Positions 21,701 through 33,600 of a stretch of 43,803 nt of DNA are shown piece after piece. A model generated the notes under the pieces. That model did no database searches, was not told where the DNA came from, and saw nothing but the letters and a program-made list of their open reading frames with translations. Location: NCBI GenBank assembly GCA_032718475.1, contig JAUCBJ010006432.1, positions 1 through 43,803 of the forward strand. The letters are read 5' to 3'. A program made the position numbers and the translations under genes. The DNA is from Nemertoderma westbladi (lineage: Eukaryota > Xenacoelomorpha > Nemertodermatida > Nemertodermatidae). Positions within the stretch are counted from its first letter, which is position 1. Each line of letters opens with the position of its first letter.

Positions 21701-23681
21701 TTAGGCAAATTAATTACGGAATATAATGGAATTAGGCAAATTAATTACGGAAAATAGTGGGATTAGGCAAATCAATTACGGAAAATAATGGAATTAGGCA
21801 AATTAATTACGGAAAATAATGGGATTAGGCAAATTAATTACGGAAAATAATGGAATTAGGCAAATTAATTACGGAAAATAATGGGATTAGGCAAATCAAT
21901 TACGGAAAATAACGGGATTAGGCAAATTAATTACGGAAAATAATGGGATTAGGCAAATTAATTAAGGAAAATAATGGGATTAGGCAAATAAATTACGGAA
22001 AATAATGGGATTAGGCAAATTAATTACGAAAAATAATGGGATTAGGCAAATTAATTACGGAAAATAGTTGGATTAGGCAAATTAATTACGGAAAATAGTG
22101 GGATTAGGCAAATCAATTACGGAAAATAATGGGATTAGGAAAATAAATTACGGAAAATAATGGGATTAGGCAAATAAATTACGGAAAATAATGGGATTAG
22201 GCAAATTAATTACGGAAAATAGTTGGATTAGGCAAATCAATTGCGGAAAATAATGGGATTAGGCAAATTAATTACGGAAAATAGTTGGATTAGGCAAATT
22301 AATTACGGAAAATAATGGAATTAGGCAAATTAATTACGGAAAATAATGGGATTAGGCAAATCAATTACGGAAAATAGTTGGATTAGGCAAATTAATTACG
22401 GAAAATAATGGGATTACGTAAATTCATTACGGAAAATAGTTGGATTAGGCAAATTAATTACGGGAAATAATGGGATTAGGCAAATAAATTACGGAAAATA
22501 ATGGGATTAGGCAAATTAATTACGGAAAATAGTTGGATTAGGCAAATTAATTACGGAAAATAGTGGGATTAGGCAAATCAATTACGGAAAATAATGGGAT
22601 TAGGCAAATAAATTACAGAAAATAATGGGATTAGGCAAATAAATTACGGAAAATAATGGGATTAGTCAAATTAATTACGGAAAATAGTTGGATTAGGCAA
22701 ATCAATTACGGAAAATAATGGGATTAGGCAAATAAATTACGGAAAATAATGGGATTAGGCAAATTAATTACGGAAAATAGTTGGATTAGGCAAATTAATT
22801 ACGGAAAATAATGGGATTAGGCAAATTAATTACGGAAAATAATGGAATTAGGAAAATTAATTACGGAAAATAATGGGATTAGGCAAATCACTTACGGAAA
22901 ATAATGGGATTAGGCAAATAAATTACGGAAAATAATGGGATTAGGCAAATTAATTACGGAAAATAGTTGGATTAGGCAAATTAATTACGGAAAATAATGG
23001 AATTAGGCAAATTAATTACGGAAAATAATGGGATTAGGCAAATCACTTACGGAAAATAATGGGATTAGGCAAATAAATTACGGAAAATAATGGGATTAGG
23101 CAAATTAAATACGGAAAATAGTTGGATTAGGAAAATCAATTACGGAAAATAATGGGATTAGGCAAATAAATTACGGAAAATAATGGGATTAGGCAAATTA
23201 ATTACGGAAAATAGTTGGATTAGGCAAATCAATTACGGAAAATAATGGGATTAGGCAAAATAATTACGGAAAATAATGGAATTAGGCAAATTAATTACGG
23301 AAAATAATGGGATTAGGCAAATCACTTACGGAAAATAATGGGATTAGGCAAATAAATTACGGAAAATAATGGGATTAGGCAAATTAATTACGGAAAACAA
23401 TGGGATTAGGCAAATTAATTACGAAAAATAATAGGATTAGGCAAATTAATTACGGAAAATAGTTGGATTAGGCAAATTAATTACGGAAAATAATGGGATT
23501 ACGTAAATTCATTACGGAAAATAATGGGATTAGGCAAATTAATTACGAAAAATAATAGGATTAGGCAAATTAATTACGGAAAATAGTTGGATTAGGCAAA
23601 TTAATTACGGAAAATAATGGGATTAGGCAAATTAATTACGAAAAACAATAGGATTGGGCAAATGAATTACGGAAAATAACC
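18786..23681. repeat. 31-bp tandem array, ~4.9 kb (intron 7)
   Basis: Roughly 158 copies of a 31-bp unit with GGGATTAGGCAAATTAATTA and CGGAAAATAATG. Recurrent variants are GGAATTAGG, GTTGGATTAGG, AACGGG, TTACGTAAATTCATTACGG, CAAATCAATTACGG and CAAATAAATTACGG. Blocks of variants repeat in the same order (for example around 19280-19500 and 19600-19800), showing segmental duplication within the array. Stops occur in all frames. The TTAGG word is coincidental and not telomeric. Confidence 0.97.
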
Positions 23682-24916
23682 TAGGAAGATATTGTGCAGC
23701 GAGACACGCAGTGACGGAGCCATTAGCAATTGATATCCATTATTATTTATATATTTGTAATTTGTCCATTCCGTCATGCCGGCAATAAACGGCTACAAAC
23801 AGCTGTTATTGCCAACATAAACAAATATTGCATAGCTGAGTATTGATGGTATGGCGGATGTTGCTGTCCGTCTGTCTGTCTGTCCGTCTCTCCATCATAC
23901 TGTTTGTACGTCTGTCTTCCCGTCCGTCCGTCTCTCCGTGTGACTCGCCGTCTGTATCTTTGTGTGTATATCTGTCGGTCTGTATGTATGTCGGTCAGGA
24001 TGTCAGCCTGTCTTTCTGTCTGTCAGCCTGTCTGTATCTCGGTCAGCCTGTCTGTCTGTCTGTATACCTGCGTGCCCACCTAACTCCATACATACCTCTT
24101 CCCTACAATACCTCCTTGCCTATACCTGTCTGCATGTTGGCTTGCTTCTGGCTTTCTATTGGTTAGTTTGTATATCTATCTGTATGTCTGTATTTCAGCC
24201 CGTCTCATAGTCTCACGGAGTACGGGAAAGGTGTTAACGTATAAAACTTAAATTCATATTATGAATCATAGATTCAAACCAATTAATTAGATTTATTTGC
24301 AACTATTATAAGTTTATTAATTTTAGAACAAAAACTTAGAAAAACATAACACGACTACATTTTGACATATGATTGATGTTGATTGTTCTCCTGTTTATAA
24401 ATATTTCCTGTAATGACCGGGTGGGAATAACACAAACCCTTAATGAAACCTTTACGGGAACTTAACAACTGTTCAACTACACCAAATAGTAGCAAATCAA
24501 ACAGTAAGTAAAAATCAGAGCGTTTACCATAACATAGAAGGGAGACTAATACATCGGCATGTCGCATACGGATCGCAGCTCAGCCGACGAAAGGAAAGGA
24601 TAACACAAACACGTTGAAACAAAGTACGAGAGAAACTCTATAAAGTTAGATTTCTGTTTTCCGAACACCTTACAGATGAAGCTGGGCAGTTCACAGTAAT
24701 AATAATTATTCTCAAACTCACGCCATAGGGTGAGGGGGTAGAATGTAAGTGACGTCACAAATTGTGACAAATATAATATCACGCATTGTTAAATAAATAT
24801 AATCCATCTAAAAACCAAAACGGGGTGGAGGGATGGGGCGGGGTTGTAATTTTTAAATTGTTGTAATTTAAGGATGTAATTTAAATAAGTTTAATTAATC
24901 TCTCCGTGTAACTTAC
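23682..24916. other. Intron 7 proximal part with (CTGT)n-rich stretch
   Basis: From about 23866 to 24210 the + strand is rich in CTGTCTGTCCGTC words, a degenerate tetranucleotide repeat. The open frames over it (23843-24210) are low complexity. Two short minus-strand frames at 24355-24782 have no recognisable features. The motif TGACGTCACAA occurs near 24752, similar to one at ~6075 in intron 8. No gene is supported. Confidence 0.6.
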
Positions 24917-25084
24917 AGCTAAGGTGGCTTTATCTTTCTCGTAGTTGGCCAGCTGTCTGTTGAGTTCAGCAACCTCCTCTTTCGCACGTTGGAGCGGCTC
25001 CACTAACCGACGATTCTCCGACATCACCTCGGCCATCCTCTTCTCCAAACGTTCTTCGTTCTTTTTCATCATTTCCACTTGTTC
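24917..25084 (-). CDS. GAS8: GAS8/DRC4 exon 7
   Basis: Codes for residues 264-319 (56 codons, phase 0). The acceptor TTTACAG adjoins 25084 and the donor GTAAGT is at 24916-24911. Recognisable blocks are E-Q-V-E-M-M-K-K-N-E-E-R-L, M-A-E-V-x-S-E-N-R-R-L-V-E-P-L-Q and R-Q-L-A-N-Y-E-K-D-K, matching the family's A-E-V...N-(K/R)-R-L...P-L-Q...Q-L-A-N-Y-E-(R/K)-D-K. The donor opens intron 7, which at 18.1 kb is the largest intron and holds a nested GPCR gene and three tandem arrays. Confidence 0.96.
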
Positions 25085-25948
25085 CTGTAAATATTTCCCG
25101 CATATAGAGCAATGTTTCCTTTGTAACGGCGCGCGCACGCAGGTAAACAAAAAGGTTGTGAAGCTTGAAGAATGAGTTGTAAATGATAAAATCGGAGTAC
25201 TTAGTTAGTGGGACTATCATGGTGATGGCATCATGAGGTCAAACCTAGTTTCCATGAGTACCCCAAATCATACCAAATAACGCTAGGCTAACAGCTATAA
25301 GGAATAGTTATTTAAAATATTTGACAGTTTCCATAGGTAACATGGTTATCGATAACCATGTTATCGATATTTTTCAACACTCGATATTTTTTTTTCTCTT
25401 TTATTGGCGTTATTATACACCCAATATTTTTAATGTCTCGATATTTTTTCAATACAATATAACCTTATTTTACTATGATATAATAATAATCCCTTTTTAG
25501 TTAATTAATTTTCAATTTTCTTATCGATTCATGTATGTAGTTCCTATATTCTATTTTAACATATTTATATTTACTGGTCAATTTATTGAAATAATGATTA
25601 AATTTCCCAGTTGCCTCGCTTGGGGGCGTAATGATTTTAAAAAATAAGTAACATGAGTGAATCAATGCTGTTATCACAGAAATACAGAAAAGCAACATTG
25701 TGTCCATCCAGCTCCATCCAGCACCATTCAGCTCCATGCAGCTCAATGCAGCTCCATGCAGCTCCATGCAGCTCCATGCAGCTCCATCACTCAATCAATT
25801 ATCAAAAAAATGAATCTAACTCTCTTAACAAGTAATAGAAACCCGTCCCTTGGGCCTTCGCGCAGCACAAGACTCGGCTAACCCGAATAAAGCAATCAGT
25901 TGTAAATAGAAATAAAACTAAAACTGCTGTATTACGTAGGAGATGACG
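25085..25948. other. Intron 6 distal part with palindrome and 10-bp repeat
   Basis: A perfect 26-bp palindrome lies at 25338-25363 (half site TAACATGGTTATC). From about 25706 to 25790 a 10-bp unit (CAGCTCCATG) repeats about eight times, giving short open frames on both strands that are artefacts. A CTTCGCGCAGCAC word at 25856-25868 is shared with two other places in the window. No gene seen. Confidence 0.7.
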
Positions 25949-27737
25949 ATGCAGGACCTATTGTCGCAGGATCTAATGGTCCAGGACCTAATGTCGCAGG
26001 ATCTAATGGTCCAGGACCTAATGTCGCAGGATCTAATGGTCCAGGACCTAATGTCGCAGGATCTAATGGTCCAGGACCTAATGTCGCAGGATCTAATGGT
26101 CCAGGACCTAATGTTGCCGGATCTAATGGTCCAGGACCTAATGTCGCAGGATCTAATGGTTCAGGACCTAATGTCGCAGGATCTAATGGTCCAGGACCTA
26201 ATGTCGCAGGTTCTAATGGTCCATGACCTAATGTCGCAGGATCTAATGGTCCAGGACCTAATGTCGCAGGATCTAATGGTCCAGGACCTAATGTCGCAGG
26301 ATCTAATGGTCCAGGACCTAATGTCGCAGGATCTAATGGTCCAGGACCTAATGTCGCAGGATCTAATGGTCCAGGACCTAATGTCGCAGGATCTAATGGT
26401 CCAGGACCTAATGTTGCCGGATCTAATGGTCCAGGACCTAATGTCGCAGGATCTAATGGTTCAGGACCTAATGTCGCAGGATCTAATGGTCCAGGACCTA
26501 ATGTCGCAGGTTCTAATGGTCCATGACCTAATGTCGCAGGATCTAATGGTCCAGGACCTAATGTCGCAGGATCTAATGGTTCAGGATCAGGACCTAATGT
26601 CGCAGGATCTAATGGTTCAGGACCTAATGTCGCATGATCTAATGGTCCAGGACCTAATGTCGCAGGTTCTAATGGTCCATGACCTAATGTCGCAGGATCT
26701 AATGGTCCAGGACCTAATGTCACAGGATCTAATGGTCCAGGACCTAATGTCGCAGGATCTAATGGTCCAGGACCTAATGTCGCAGGATCTAATGGTCCAG
26801 GACCTAATGTCGCAGGATCTAATGGTCCAGGACCTAATGTCGCAGGTTCTAATGGTCCAGGACCTAATGTCGCTTGATCTAATGGTCCAGGACCTAATGT
26901 CGCAGGATCTAATGGTCCAGGACCTAATGTCGCAGGATCTAATGGTCCAGGACCTAATGTCGCAGGATCTAATGGTCCAGTACCTAATGTCGCAGGATCT
27001 TATGGTCCAGGACCTAATGTCGCAGGGTCTAATGGTCCAGGACCTAATGTCGCTTGATCTAATGGTCCAGGACCTAATATCGCAGGATCTAATGGTCCAG
27101 GACCTAATGTCGCAGGATCTAATGGTCCAGGACCTAATATCGCAGGATCTAATGGTCCAGGACCTAATGTAGAAGGATCTAATGGTCCAGGACCTAATGT
27201 TGCAGGATCTAATGTTCCAGGACCTAATGTCGCAGGATCAAATAGTCCAGGACCTAATGTCGCAGGATCTAATGGTCCAGGACCTAATGTCGCAGGATCT
27301 AATGGTCCAGGACCTAATGTCGCAGAATCAAATGGTCCAGGACCTAATGTCGCAGGATCTAATGGTCCAGGACCTAATGTCGCAGGATCTAATGGTCCAG
27401 GACCTAATGTCGCAGGATCTAATGGTCCAGGACCTAATGTCGCAGGATCTAATGGTCCAGGGCCTAATGTCGCAGGATCTAATGGTCCAGGACCTAATGT
27501 CGCAGGATCTAATGGTCCAGGACCTAATGTCGCAGGATCTAATGGTCCAGAACCTAATGTCGCAGGATCTAATGGTACGGGACCTAATGTCTCAGGATCT
27601 AAAATGGTCCAGGACCTAATGTCGCAGGATATGGTCCAGGACCTAATGTCGCAGGATCTAACGGTCCAGGACCTAATGTCGCAGGATCTAATGGTCCAGG
27701 ACCTAATGTCGCTTGATCTAATGGTCCAGGACCTAAT
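25949..27737. repeat. 30-bp tandem array (intron 6)
   Basis: About 60 copies of a 30-bp unit, itself a dimer of diverged 15-mers (ATCTAATGGTCCAGG and ACCTAATGTCGCAGG). Block 26101-26580 contains a 300-bp higher-order duplication: TTGCCGG, GGTTCAGG, GGTTCT and CCATGACC variants recur 300 bp apart. Because the period is a multiple of three, long frames stay open on both strands (409 and 145 codons on +, 263 on -). They lie within an intron and change with repeat indels (26580-26590, 27600), so I regard them as artefacts. Confidence 0.95.
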
Positions 27738-27958
27738 AACGCGTTACCGGTACCCGTAACGTCATTGCGTAGTCAAAACTAGCACTTGCTACTGACAAAA
27801 ATAATGTTATCTAACTAAAAATTATATACTGTAGTGAAGAAATATAAAACTAATGAATATTCAACATTCGTGGATACAGTAACATTCGTGGATACTGTAT
27901 ATTTCATTACTAATGAATAGTTTACAGTTATACAGTAATAGGCGCGAAATATACTGAC

Positions 27959-28219
27959 TTTGAGGGAATTGATGAGGGCTAAGTTGTTTAGAGTTATATC
28001 GTTGTAATAATTCTTGATGTCACTGAACGCTTTCTCGTGGTTCTTCATCAAGGTGTTTATCTGGCTGTTCTTCCTCTCCTCCACCTCGTGGATTTCAGTT
28101 TTCCGTCGGAGATCCAACTCGTCTCTCAACGCTCTCATCTTCTTCTCGTATTTCGCCTCGATCTCCTTGGCTTGGCGTTCGAAATCGGCTCGTAACTGCG
28201 TGACTTCTTCGTCGTGTCC
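27959..28219 (-). CDS. GAS8: GAS8/DRC4 exon 6: most conserved coiled-coil block
   Basis: Codes for residues 177-263 (87 codons, phase 0). The acceptor CCTCAG adjoins 28219 and the donor GTCAGT is at 27958-27953. It contains [37 protein letters not shown] and the near-invariant [18 protein letters not shown]. This is the start of the family's conserved GAS domain. The match to vertebrate GAS8 is collinear without gaps and is the strongest single piece of evidence for the gene call. Confidence 0.97.
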
Positions 28220-29338
28220 CTGAGGAGAGATAAGCGTCAAACTCACAATGTAAGCGCGTCGCCGATTAAGTGACTACTACATATCTACCAAGCGCCATAT
28301 CTACCAATATATTCCAATTACCATACGTATTTCTTCGAATAAGAGCCCCCCCCCCCCCCCTTACCATCAAATTACCAACTTAAACGGCTTCCCCGAATAA
28401 ACCCCCCCGGCGGTTAATAATATTACAATGTGGAGCGGGCCACGATTAGTGACATAATGAGTGATGCTTCTAGAACACAGTTATCATTTCATAAATATAT
28501 AGACTCAAGTTAAATATAGTGTAGGGTGTTGTATCGCGGTAATAGGCTGTATGTGTAATAGAGTTAATCCTGGTACTATTTGAATTATTTCATTTATTCA
28601 ACTTGTTTTCTTGAATTTAACAATTCTTTATTAGGGTATTTAGATTATAAATTCTGACAATCTAGAACATAAACGCCCCCACTCGAACCACACAATTTGG
28701 AATTTGGAATTTAAACTCCTTCCCCGAATAAACGCCTCCTCGAATAAACAAAACACCTCCCCAATTGGCAATTTATAAACTTAAACGCCCAGGCTCTTAA
28801 TCGAGTCAATTCCGTATATTTCCCACCGTCCAATGGTAAAACGTTAATGTGCTAACTTATCGCTTGTTGTATTGAAAATCATTTCCAGACATTTCAACAA
28901 ATTGTGTAAAGAATGGAAAAAATTTTTATGCTCATAAGCAAAGGAATGCCTGTTCATCACCATGGGTGTGATCTTTCACAGTAAACACATATCCAGTCTG
29001 CAACTCTTCCAAGTTGATTTGGTCCCATTTATCGAACAGTCAAGGATGAATGTTGGGCTAGGCTGCAGCATTTAAACCACTGCGCCCAAACGGTGCTGCC
29101 CTATCTAAGGATCGACCCGGGGCTTACTGAATGGGAGCCCAGGAATGGCACCACTGTGCCAATGCAGCTGCTCCTCACCAAACTGTTTTATGAAAATGTT
29201 TTTAGACATTGCATGGTGTATTACCAGTCCCACCAGTGCAATGCAATGCACTGCACACGTTCTTTGGTTCGTTAGATCCCCGACAAATAAAATACAACCA
29301 CGAGACAAACAATAACTCCTTCATCCGATAAAACTTAC
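28220..29338. other. GAS8 intron 5: degenerate transposon-like and tRNA-like pieces
   Basis: Holds a run of twelve or more C (around 28347-28362) and several copies of CCCCGAATAAACGCC-like words (28330-28420 and 28675-28800), typical of a decayed interspersed element. A tRNA-like head is on the minus strand at ~29015-29095. Short open frames at 29093-29308 overlap on opposite strands and are not convincing genes. Confidence 0.5.
29015..29095 (-). repeat. Possible tRNA-derived SINE head
   Basis: Read on the minus strand, a TGGGCGCAGTGGTTTAAATG segment resembles a class II tRNA A box. About 45 nt later CTGTTCGATAAA resembles a degenerate B box. No intact cloverleaf can be drawn, so this is at best a SINE promoter remnant. 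Confidence 0.3.
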
Positions 29339-29438
29339 CAACTTAATATTCTTTATAATGTCTTCGTTACTGAGTTCCTGTTCTTTAATTTCGTATTTAA
29401 GAGTTCGTTTATCGTCTCTAAGTTCTCCTTCATTCGAC
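29339..29438 (-). CDS. GAS8: GAS8/DRC4 exon 5
   Basis: Codes for the last base of Arg143 and residues 144-176 (33 codons). The acceptor TTTTAG is at 29444-29439 and the donor GTAAGT at 29338-29333. Key residues are S-N-E-G-E-L-R-D-D-K-R-T-L-K-Y-E followed by I-K-E-Q-E-L-S-N-E-D-I-I-K-N. Length and spacing equal the vertebrate segment containing L-K-x-E-L-K-E-Q-E-L. This is one of the more divergent exons, with conservation concentrated in the K-E-Q-E-L core. It forms part of the long coiled coil. Confidence 0.9.
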
Positions 29439-29894
29439 CTAAAATTGAAAGAAAATTGTAAAGTAAATAATTTCCTGCAGTATAGAAATTACCTCTTTCC
29501 CGCTTATATTGGTATAAAGTGTCCCAATTACCTAAAACAAAAATTCAACAGAGTACGCGATACACACTCTTTACAGTACCAGAGCTAGTGCTTCAAACTT
29601 CTACCTCCCGAATTGTAAATCCTTCGAATCTGATACCAACATTCTTTTAAATCTGCAGTTAAATCTCAACTCATTATGTGTTTTATAAAAGTAAGTACAA
29701 TTAATAGTCATACAGAAAGTTATTAGTATATTAATAATTCACGGATCTATCGTGTACTGTTGTAATTACATGTACATACGTACATCATAATATACATCGT
29801 TATCGCTGAGACGGGCATTGTCACGCTCTCGGTAAAGTTGTATGGAGTGTAATTACGTTTTATATTCGTTATAGGTTAGCTAATATAAGCCCCA

Positions 29895-30307
29895 CTCCAC
29901 CTGTAACAAACCGATGTTCCACCTGTAACTAACCGGTGATCCACCTGAAACTAACCGATGTTCCACCTGTAACTAACCGATGTTCCACCTGTAACTAACC
30001 GATGTTCCACCTGTAACTAACCGATGTTCCACCTGTAACTAACCAATGTTCCACCTGTAACTAACCGGTGATACACCTGTAACTAACCGATGTTCCACCT
30101 GTAACTAACCGATGTTCCACCTGTAACTAACCGATGTTCCACCTGTAACTAACCAATGTTCCACCTGTAACTAACCGATGTTCCACCTGTAACTAACCGG
30201 TGATCCACCTGTAACTAACCGATGTTCCACCAGTAACTAACCGATGTTCCACCTGTAACTAACCGATGTTCCACCTGTAACTAACCGATGTTTCACCTGT
30301 AACTAAC
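29895..30307. repeat. 22-bp array made of exon 4 end plus its 5' splice site
   Basis: About 18 copies follow exon 4 in the direction of transcription. On the minus strand the unit is GAACATCG, then GTTAGTTACA, then GGTG. The genuine exon end is GAGCATCG|GTTAGTTACAG, so each unit repeats the last eight exon bases (one substitution) and the donor. Most copies keep GTTAGT. Variants are CACCGGTT and one GTTTGTTA at the distal end. Copy number falls off to unique sequence at about 29895. Confidence 0.93.
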
Positions 30308-30462
30308 CGATGCTCGTCCTGTGCTAGTTTCAGTGTTACAGCCGCCTCCGCTTTCAGCTCCGCAATGTTATTTTGATGCTCATAAAGTAAATGTTTCACT
30401 TTCTGTTTATAAACTTTGATTTCAACCTGATGTCTTTCTTCTGCATCTTCCATTTCCCGATC
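30308..30462 (-). CDS. GAS8: GAS8/DRC4 exon 4: coiled coil, ends inside the 22-bp array
   Basis: Codes for residues 92-142 plus two bases of Arg143. The acceptor ATTAG adjoins 30462 and the donor GTTAGT is at 30307-30302. It opens [20 protein letters not shown], nearly identical to vertebrate GAS8, continues through H-L-L-Y-E-H-Q-N-N and closes L-A-Q-D-E-H. The first base of exon 5 completes the split CG|G Arg codon. The final eight bases of the exon with the donor sequence recur as the unit of the array in intron 4. Reading past the donor gives a short open tail before a stop, as expected for intron. Confidence 0.95.
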
Positions 30463-30687
30463 CTAATAAATAATATAAACAAATAAATCTTCTTTAGCTC
30501 TTTAGTTAACAAATGAGGTTTAAACTCTGACCTGCATAGCATACGGTGCAGACTAAAAATATACATCGGTTGCATGTTCGCTTCTCGAGTGTTAGATAAT
30601 GCCATACAGTACCGGTACGCAATTATATTTAAAAATGAAACTTCCTGCTCAGAACGGTACACATACAGTTAAAGTAGCACAACTTAG
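30463..30687. other. Intron 3 end next to exon 4 acceptor
   Basis: About 225 bp of unique AT-rich sequence between the array and the exon 4 acceptor, including degraded array-like words near 30650. No gene seen. Confidence 0.6.
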
Positions 30688-33600
30688 AACGTCACACATC
30701 CAGTAACCCACCTTGTTCCGTAGTTCGGAACGACACTCATCCAGTAACCCACCTTGTTCCGTAGTTCGGAACGACACTCATCCAGCAACCCACCTTGTTC
30801 CGTAGTTCCGAATGGCTCTCATCCAATTACACATATTGTTCCGTAGTTCGGAACGGCCCACACAGTTACCCACACAGTTCCGTAGTTCGGAACGACACAC
30901 ATCCATTTTTCCATCTTGTTCCGTAGTTCGGAACGGCACGCATCCAGTAACCCATGTTGTTCCGTAGTTCGGAACGACACTCATCCAGTAACCCATGTTG
31001 TTCCGTAGTTCGGAACGGCACTCATCCAGTTTCCCACCTTGTTCCGTAGTTCGGAACGTCACTCATCCAGCAACCCACCTTGTTCCGTAGTTCCGAATGG
31101 CTCTCATCCAGTTACCCACATTGTTCCGTAGTTCGGAACGACACTCATCCAGTTACCCACCTTGTTCCATAGTTCAGAACTGCACTCATCCAGTTACCCA
31201 CATTGTTCCGTAGTTCGGAACGACACTCATCCAGTTACCCACCTTGTTCCATAGTTCAGAACTGCACTCATCCAGTTACCTATGTTGTTCCGTAGTTCGG
31301 AACGGCACTCATCCAGTAAGCCACCTTGTTTCGTAGTTCGGAATGGCTCTCATCCAGTTACCCACATTGTTCCGTAGTTCGGAACGACACTCATCCAGTA
31401 ACCCACCTTGTTTCGTAGTTCGGATCGGCACTCATCCAGCAACCAACCTTGTTCCGTAGTTCGGAACGACACTCATCCAGCAACCCACCATGTTCCGTAG
31501 TTCGGAACGACACTCATCCAGTAACCCACCTTGTTTCGTAGTTCGGAATGGCTCTCATCCAGTTACCCACATTGTTCCGTAGTTCGGAACGACACTCATC
31601 CAGTAACCCACCTTGTTTCGTAGTTCGGATCGGCACTCATCCAGCAACCAACCTTGTTCCGTAGTTCGGAACGACACTCATCCAGTAACCCACCATGTTC
31701 CGTAGTTCGGAACGACACTCATCCAGTAACCCACCTTGTTTCGTAGTTCGGATCGGCACTCATCCAGCAACCAACCTTGTTCCGTAGTTCGGAACGACAC
31801 TCATCCAGTAACCCACCATGTTCCGTAGTTCGGAACGACACTCATCCAGTAACCCACCATGTTCCGTAGTTCGGAACGACACTCATCCAGTAACCCACCT
31901 TGTTTCGTAGTTCGGAATGGTACTCATCCAGTAACCCACCTTGTTCCGTAGTTCGGAACGGCACTCATCCAGTTACCCATCTTGTTCCGTAGTTGGGATC
32001 GGCACTCATCCAGCAACCCACCTTGTTCCGTAGTTCGGAACGACACTCATCCAGTTACCCATCTTGTTCCGTAGTTCGGAACGGCGATCATCCAGTTACC
32101 CACCTTGTTCCGTAGTTCGGAACGGCACTCATCCAGTTACCCATCTTGTTCCGTAGTTCGGAACGGCGATCATCCAGTAACCCACCTTGTTCCGTAGTTC
32201 GGAACGGCACTCATCCAGTTACCCACCGTGTTCCATAGTTCAGAACTGCACTCATCCAGTTACCCACATTGTTCCGTAGTTCGGAACGACACTCATCCAG
32301 TTACCCCGAATATTGTTCCGTAGTTCGGTACCGCACTCATCCAGTAACCCACCATGTTCCGTAGTTCGGAACGACACTCATCCAGTAACCCACCTTGTTC
32401 CGTAGTTCGGTACCGCACTCATCCAGTTACCCATCTTGTTCCGTAGTTCGGATCGGCACTCATCCAACAACCCTCCTTGTTCCGTAGTTCGGAACGACAC
32501 TCATCCAGTTACCCATATTGTTCCGTAGTTCGGATCGGCACTCATCCAGCAACCCACCTTGTTCCGTAGTTCGGAACGACACTCATCCAGTTACCCATCT
32601 TGTTCCGTAGTTCGGAACGACACTCATCCAGTTACCCATCTTGTTCCGTAGTTCGGATCGGCACTCATCCAGTTACCCACCTTGTTCCGTAGTTCGGAAT
32701 GGTACTCATCCAGTAACCCACCTTGTTCCGTAGTTCGGAACGGCACTCATCCAGTTACCCATCTTGTTTCGTTGTTCGGATCGGCACTCATCCAGCAACC
32801 CTCCTTGTTCCGTAGTTCGGATCGGCACTCATCCAACAACCCTCCTTGTTCCGTAGTTCGGAACGACACTCATCCAGTTACCCATCTTGTTCCGTAGTTC
32901 GGATCGGCACTCATCCAGCAACCCTCCTTGTTCCGTAGTTCGGAACGACACTCATCCAGTTACCCCGAATATTGTTCCGTAGTTCGGTACCGCACTCATC
33001 CAGTAACCCACCATGTTCCGTAGTTCGGAACGACACTCATCCAGTAACCCACCTTGTTCCGTAGTTCGGTACCGCACTCATCCAGTTACCCATCTTGTTC
33101 CGTAGTTCGGATCGGCACTCATCCAACAACCCTCCTTGTTCCGTAGTTCGGAACGACACTCATCCAGTTACCCATCTTGTTCCGTAGTTCGGATCGGCAC
33201 TCATCCAGCAACCCTCCTTGTTCCGTAGTTCGGAACGACACTCATCCAGTTACCCATCTTGTTCCGTAGTTCGGAACGGCGATCATCCAGTTACCCACCT
33301 TGTTCCGTAGTTCGGAACGACACTCATCCAGTTACCCACCTTGTTCCGTAGTTCGGAATGGTACTCATCCAGTAACCCACCTTGTTCCGTAGTTCGGAAC
33401 GGCACTCATCCAGTAACCCACCTTGTTCCGTAGTTCGGATCGGCACTCATCCAGCAACCCTCCTTGTTCCGTAGTTCGGAACGACACTCATCCAGTTACC
33501 CATCTTGTTCCGTAGTTCGGATCGGCACTCATCCAGTTACCCACCTTGTTCCGTAGTTCGGAACGACACTCATCCAGTTACCCACCTTGTTCCGTAGTTC

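Noticed and set aside
18786-23681. Telomere-like repeat (TTAGG words in every unit)
   Set aside because: The unit is 31 bp with TTAGG only once and surrounded by unrelated sequence; not a telomeric or interstitial telomere tract.
23843-24210. + strand Cys/Ser/Val-rich frames that resemble a membrane protein
   Set aside because: Derived from a CTGT/CCGT tetranucleotide-rich stretch; low complexity in two frames at once.
24355-24782. Two minus-strand frames of 70 and 78 codons between the microsatellite and exon 7
   Set aside because: No family features, no splice continuity with each other, and length expected by chance in AT-rich DNA.
25501-25881. Overlapping frames rich in Ser-Met-Gln/His-Ala around 25653-25881
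   Set aside because: Produced by the 10-bp CAGCTCCATG repeat.
29093-29308. Opposite-strand frames of 60 and 67 codons in intron 5
   Set aside because: They overlap on both strands in a decayed interspersed element and show no domain signature.
32682-32897. Open frames at 30778-31062 (-) and 32682-32897 (+) in the 41-bp array
   Set aside because: They consist only of array units; the minus one echoes the exon 3 tail in shifting frames.
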